Source: Streptomyces camelliae (GTDB lineage: Bacteria > Actinomycetota > Actinomycetes > Streptomycetales > Streptomycetaceae). From it: a stretch of DNA of 64,000 bases. Every line of letters begins with the position of its first letter. Within the stretch, counting starts at the first letter, position 1. Both the position numbers and the translations under genes were made by a program. Positions 61,267 to 64,000 of this stretch are shown here, piece after piece. The stretch lies in assembly GCF_027625935.1 (NCBI RefSeq), contig NZ_CP115300.1:930001-994000 (forward strand), in the 5' to 3' direction. Below the pieces are notes generated by a model, which was not told the DNA's origin, made no database searches, and saw only the letters and a program-made list of their open reading frames with translations.

Positions 61267-61283
61267 GCATGCCGTACGCATGC
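61267..61283. promoter_or_regulatory. GCATGC repeat palindrome between two CBS genes
   Basis: GCATGC-CGTAC-GCATGC lies midway between the divergent CBS and CBS-BON genes. Each 6-mer is itself palindromic. The site is well placed as an operator for one or both genes. No DosR/OsdR-type box (GGGAC...GTCCC) was recognised in the region. Confidence 0.4.
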
Positions 61284-61357
61284 TGAGGCAGCCTGCTGAT
61301 CGGATCGGTGCGACACCGGCCGGGTAGGTGGCGGGCCGAGCTCGTCAGGAGGTTGCC

Positions 61358-62227
61358 GTGAGCGACTTCGAACATCAGGCCGTCGGCAAGGAGTCCCGTC
61401 TGGCCGTTCCGCGGCGCACCTGGACACCGGAGGAAGAGCACCGGCAGGACCTGCTACGGCGATATCTGGGTGCCGTCGCCGCTGCCGCGGCACGAGAACC
61501 CGCCCCCGAGGAAGGCACAGCGCGGGGTATCGAGCGCACAGCGCCGGGCACGGAGCGTGAGGCTGCGACACCCCGGCCGCCGTCGGCACCGCGCGTGCGC
61601 GAGGTCATGAACGTGCCCGCTGTCTCCGTCCGAGGGGACACACCGTTCCTGGAGGTCGCCCACACACTGTCTCGCGAACATCTGAGTGCCGTACCCGTCG
61701 TCGATGCCGAGGATCACGTGATCGGAGTGGTCTCCGAGTCCGACCTGCTGGCCAAGGCTGCCGTGATGTCCTCTGCGCACCGGCCCGGCCCGCTGGCCAG
61801 GTTGCGCGAGCACCGCCTCTACGAGAAGAGCCGCGGCGAGACAGCCGCCACGCTCATGACGTACCCGGCGATCAGCGTGCATCCCGGAGACCCTGTCAGT
61901 GATGCCGCCTGGACGGCCGCACGCTCCCGCCTCAAGCGGCTGCCCGTCGTCGACCACCTGGGCCGGCTGGTGGGCGTCGTGAGCCGGCTCGACCTGTTGC
62001 GGTCCCTGGTCCGCAATGATGCCGAGATCAAGGAGGAGATCGAGGGCCGGATCCTCAGGAAGGATCTCCTCCTCGACCCGGCCGCCTTCCGGGTCGAGGT
62101 GGAGAACGGCGTGGTGACCGTTGCGGGACGGCTGGACGTGGATCTCATTCCGAAGTTGCTTGAGTCGATCGGGGAGATCGAGGACGTGGTCGAGGTTGTC
62201 GATCACCTCAGCGGGAGCGCGCTCTGA
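61358..62227 (+). CDS. CBS-BON domain protein
   Basis: Protein of 289 aa. A GTG start with an AGGAGG site precedes VSDFEHQAVGKESRLAVPRR. The N-terminal 80 residues are hydrophilic and disordered. Two CBS motifs follow (VREVMNVPAVSVRGDTPFLE, LSAVPVVDAEDHVIGVVSES, TLMTYPAISVHPGDPVSDAA, KRLPVVDHLGRLVGVVSRLD). A C-terminal BON domain (LLLDPAAFRVEVENGVVTVA, GRLDVDLIPKLLESIGEIED) is a putative phospholipid-binding fold. The CBS-BON combination is typical of stress- or hypoxia-induced actinobacterial proteins. It ends 24 bp from the convergent GH65 gene. Confidence 0.95.
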   Translation: MSDFEHQAVGKESRLAVPRRTWTPEEEHRQDLLRRYLGAVAAAAAREPAPEEGTARGIERTAPGTEREAATPRPPSAPRVREVMNVPAVSVRGDTPFLEVAHTLSREHLSAVPVVDAEDHVIGVVSESDLLAKAAVMSSAHRPGPLARLREHRLYEKSRGETAATLMTYPAISVHPGDPVSDAAWTAARSRLKRLPVVDHLGRLVGVVSRLDLLRSLVRNDAEIKEEIEGRILRKDLLLDPAAFRVEVENGVVTVAGRLDVDLIPKLLESIGEIEDVVEVVDHLSGSAL

Positions 62228-62251
62228 CCGCGCCGGACCACCTACCTCGGA

Positions 62252-64000
62252 TCAACCACTCGGCAGCAGGAGCGTGCAGGTTTCTCCGGGCGCGACGGTG
62301 ACAGCGCGGTCGCTCAGCACCACGCGGATCGGCGATTCCTCCGATTCGGGCACACTGATCCGCAGCTGTCCGCTCCGCAGCCGTGCGCTCACACCCCAGT
62401 GGCCGCGGTAGCGCAGCGAGAACCCGTACTCCGACAGCGCCGGAAGGGGTACCGGGTCCAGCCAGAGAGCGTCCTCTCGGGTCTCCAGACCGGTCAGGCC
62501 GCGCTGCACCAGGTCGAGGGTCCCGGCCATGGCGCCGAGGTGGATGCCTTCGCCGGTCGTGCCGCCCTGGAGGTCGGCGACGTCCTCTTCCAGGGCTTCC
62601 TGGCAGTACCTCCATGCCTCGGCCCGTCTGGCCCGGGCGAGGACCCAGCCGTGTACGAGACCGCTGAGGGTGGAGCCGTGGCTGGTGCGCTGCAGGTAGT
62701 AGTCGACGGTCCTGCGCCACATCTCGTCGTCCACGTCATACCCGAGACGGCGGAACAACTGCTGCAACTCGGCGGGCGAGAAGAGATAACCGAGCATCAG
62801 GACATCGGCCTGTTTGGAGGCTTGATAGCGGTTGACCGTGTCCCCCTCGGCCTCCAGGATGCGGTCCAGCCGCCGGATGCTGTCGTAGCGTGCGCGGTAG
62901 GCGTCCCAGTCCAGTTCGGCGAGGTCGCCGTAGCCGTCGAACTGGCTGATGACACCCTGGTGGAACGGCACCCGCAACCGCCGGGAGACGTCCTCCCACT
63001 TCGGGAGTTCACCGCCGTCCAGCCCGATGCGCTCGAACAGTTCCTGCCTGCGCCAGGCCGGGAGGCGCCGCACGAGGTCCAGGGCGCGGCTGAGGACCCA
63101 GGCGGCGGTGACGTTGGTGTACGCGTTGTCGTCGAGGCCCGGCCGGCCGGCGTCCGGGTAGCTGTCGTGGTACTCGTCGGGGCCGACCACCCCGCGGATG
63201 CGGTAGCGGCCCGGCTCCGGGGCGGATTCCGCCGTGTCCGCCCAGAAGCGGGCGATCTGCAGCAGCATCTCCGCGCCCTTGGTGTGCAGGTACTCGGTGT
63301 CGCCGGTCGCTTCGCAGTACTGCCACACGTTGTAGGCGATGGCCGAGCCGACGTGGTGCTGGAGCCGGGAGTTGTCCGGCAGCCAGCGGCCCGAACGGGG
63401 GTTGAGATGCAGCTGCTGGGTCTCCTCGCGCCCGTCGCTGCCGCTCTGCCACGGGTACATCGCCCCGGACCTGCCCGCCTCACCGGCCGCGCGGCAGGCC
63501 TGCGGGAGGCGCCGGTGACGGTAGTCCAGCAGCGCCCGCGACACCTCCGGGAAGTGCAGGTTCAGATACGGCAGCACGAACAGCTCGTCCCAGAAGACAT
63601 GGCCCCGGTACGCCTCCCCGTGCAGCCCGCGGGCCGGCACTCCCACATCCAGTTCCGCGGTGTGCGGCGACAGCGTCTGCAGCACATGGAACAGGTGCAG
63701 GCGCAGGGCGCGGCCCGCCTCTCCGGGCACTTGGACGCCCGCGCGCCGCCACAACCGCGCCCATGCGGCGGTGTGGGAGTCCAGGAGCGCCGGGAAGGCC
63801 GGGGCCGCGGTCACCCGGTCGACCGCCGCTCCGAGCGGGTCGCTGATCGCCCGGTCACGGGAGGTGTGCAGGGCCGCGGTCTTGTCCACGACGACGGGCC
63901 GCCCCGGAGCGATCGGTATCACCAGCCGGTGCACGGCACGGTGGCGGGACGGACGGAGCTCCGACGACGTGGGCGGCTGCCCGGTGACGACTGTGCGGGC
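62252..64000 (-). CDS. glycoside hydrolase family 65 protein, N-terminus beyond the window
   Basis: Open to the right edge. 582 residues are visible of a usual 780-850. The catalytic (alpha/alpha)6 barrel shows YRGHVFWDELFVLPYLNLHF, GAMYPWQSGSDGREE, QLHLNPRSGRWLPDNS, IRGVVGPDEYHDSYPDAG (general acid Glu in GPDEY) and the phosphate/substrate loop RTSHGSTLSGLVHGWVLARA. The C-terminal beta-sandwich has LSLRYRGHWGVSARL-like residues and ends VTVAPGETCTLLLPSG. GH65 includes maltose and trehalose phosphorylases as well as hydrolases. The exact substrate cannot be assigned. GPDEYHD with the SHGSTLSG loop is compatible with either class. Its 5' neighbour is outside the window. Confidence 0.9.
   Translation of the reverse strand, partial: ARTVVTGQPPTSSELRPSRHRAVHRLVIPIAPGRPVVVDKTAALHTSRDRAISDPLGAAVDRVTAAPAFPALLDSHTAAWARLWRRAGVQVPGEAGRALRLHLFHVLQTLSPHTAELDVGVPARGLHGEAYRGHVFWDELFVLPYLNLHFPEVSRALLDYRHRRLPQACRAAGEAGRSGAMYPWQSGSDGREETQQLHLNPRSGRWLPDNSRLQHHVGSAIAYNVWQYCEATGDTEYLHTKGAEMLLQIARFWADTAESAPEPGRYRIRGVVGPDEYHDSYPDAGRPGLDDNAYTNVTAAWVLSRALDLVRRLPAWRRQELFERIGLDGGELPKWEDVSRRLRVPFHQGVISQFDGYGDLAELDWDAYRARYDSIRRLDRILEAEGDTVNRYQASKQADVLMLGYLFSPAELQQLFRRLGYDVDDEMWRRTVDYYLQRTSHGSTLSGLVHGWVLARARRAEAWRYCQEALEEDVADLQGGTTGEGIHLGAMAGTLDLVQRGLTGLETREDALWLDPVPLPALSEYGFSLRYRGHWGVSARLRSGQLRISVPESEESPIRVVLSDRAVTVAPGETCTLLLPSG

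Noticed and set aside
61176..61357. DosR/OsdR box between the CBS genes
   Set aside because: I searched for a GGGAC...GTCCC dyad and did not see one. Only the GCATGC repeat was found.

Overview
The window is very GC-rich actinobacterial DNA, almost certainly from a Streptomyces or close relative. Codon third positions are nearly all G or C, GTG and TTG starts are common, and neighbouring genes are often coupled by ATGA or GTGA overlaps. The gene content also fits: a conservon with CYP157/CYP154 P450s, DUF742, DUF1996, many SpoIIE-type phosphatases, an actinobacterial SAM methyltransferase and a Tat-exported Dyp peroxidase. I found no tRNA, rRNA, CRISPR array or intact transposase.

Left part (1-24 kb). 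The 5' part of a pyruvate carboxylase gene runs off the left edge and is followed by a rhomboid-like membrane protein. A complete conservon comes next (cvnA-B-C-D and two P450s, 4.3-10.3 kb). An aldo/keto reductase follows with a MerR-type promoter, then a membrane-bound PP2C phosphatase whose stop codon abuts a 255-bp MITE-like element. After that come small accessory genes: a secreted protein, SRPBCC protein, methyltransferase, two broken GNAT genes, an NADPH-quinone/flavodoxin-like enzyme, a lipoprotein and DUF1996. The stretch ends with an NlpC/P60 protein carrying about 17 copies of an 11-residue repeat, an extended SDR reductase and the ferredoxin-NADP reductase FprA.

Middle part (24-43 kb). 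A protein of about 1,530-1,550 aa with no recognised family dominates. It is followed by a padR-membrane protein operon with a clear operator, a hypothetical protein, a DUF1232 protein and a ComB-like phosphatase. Two large SpoIIE-type phosphatases lie in tandem, the second fused to an anti-sigma-type ATPase domain. A heavily decayed pseudogene and a GH15 hydrolase end this part.

Metal section (42-47 kb). A nickel/cobalt permease lies behind a Nur-like box. Next to it are a Dyp peroxidase (EfeB) and a fused EfeU-EfeO iron transporter behind an iron-box-like palindrome.

Right part (47-64 kb). A tightly overlapping operon encodes DedA, two PAP2 phosphatases, a response regulator and a histidine kinase. 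Beyond it lies an anaerobiosis/stress-like island. It holds a narI 3' remnant, a NuoEF-like diaphorase plus a molybdenum formate dehydrogenase, a P-type cation ATPase translationally coupled to two TrkA-like subunits, a double-CBS protein, a CBS-BON protein and a GH65 enzyme cut by the right edge. This content resembles DosR/OsdR-type dormancy regulons of actinobacteria (inference). The ATPase-TrkA-TrkA unit and the orphan giant protein are the best candidates for little-described biology.
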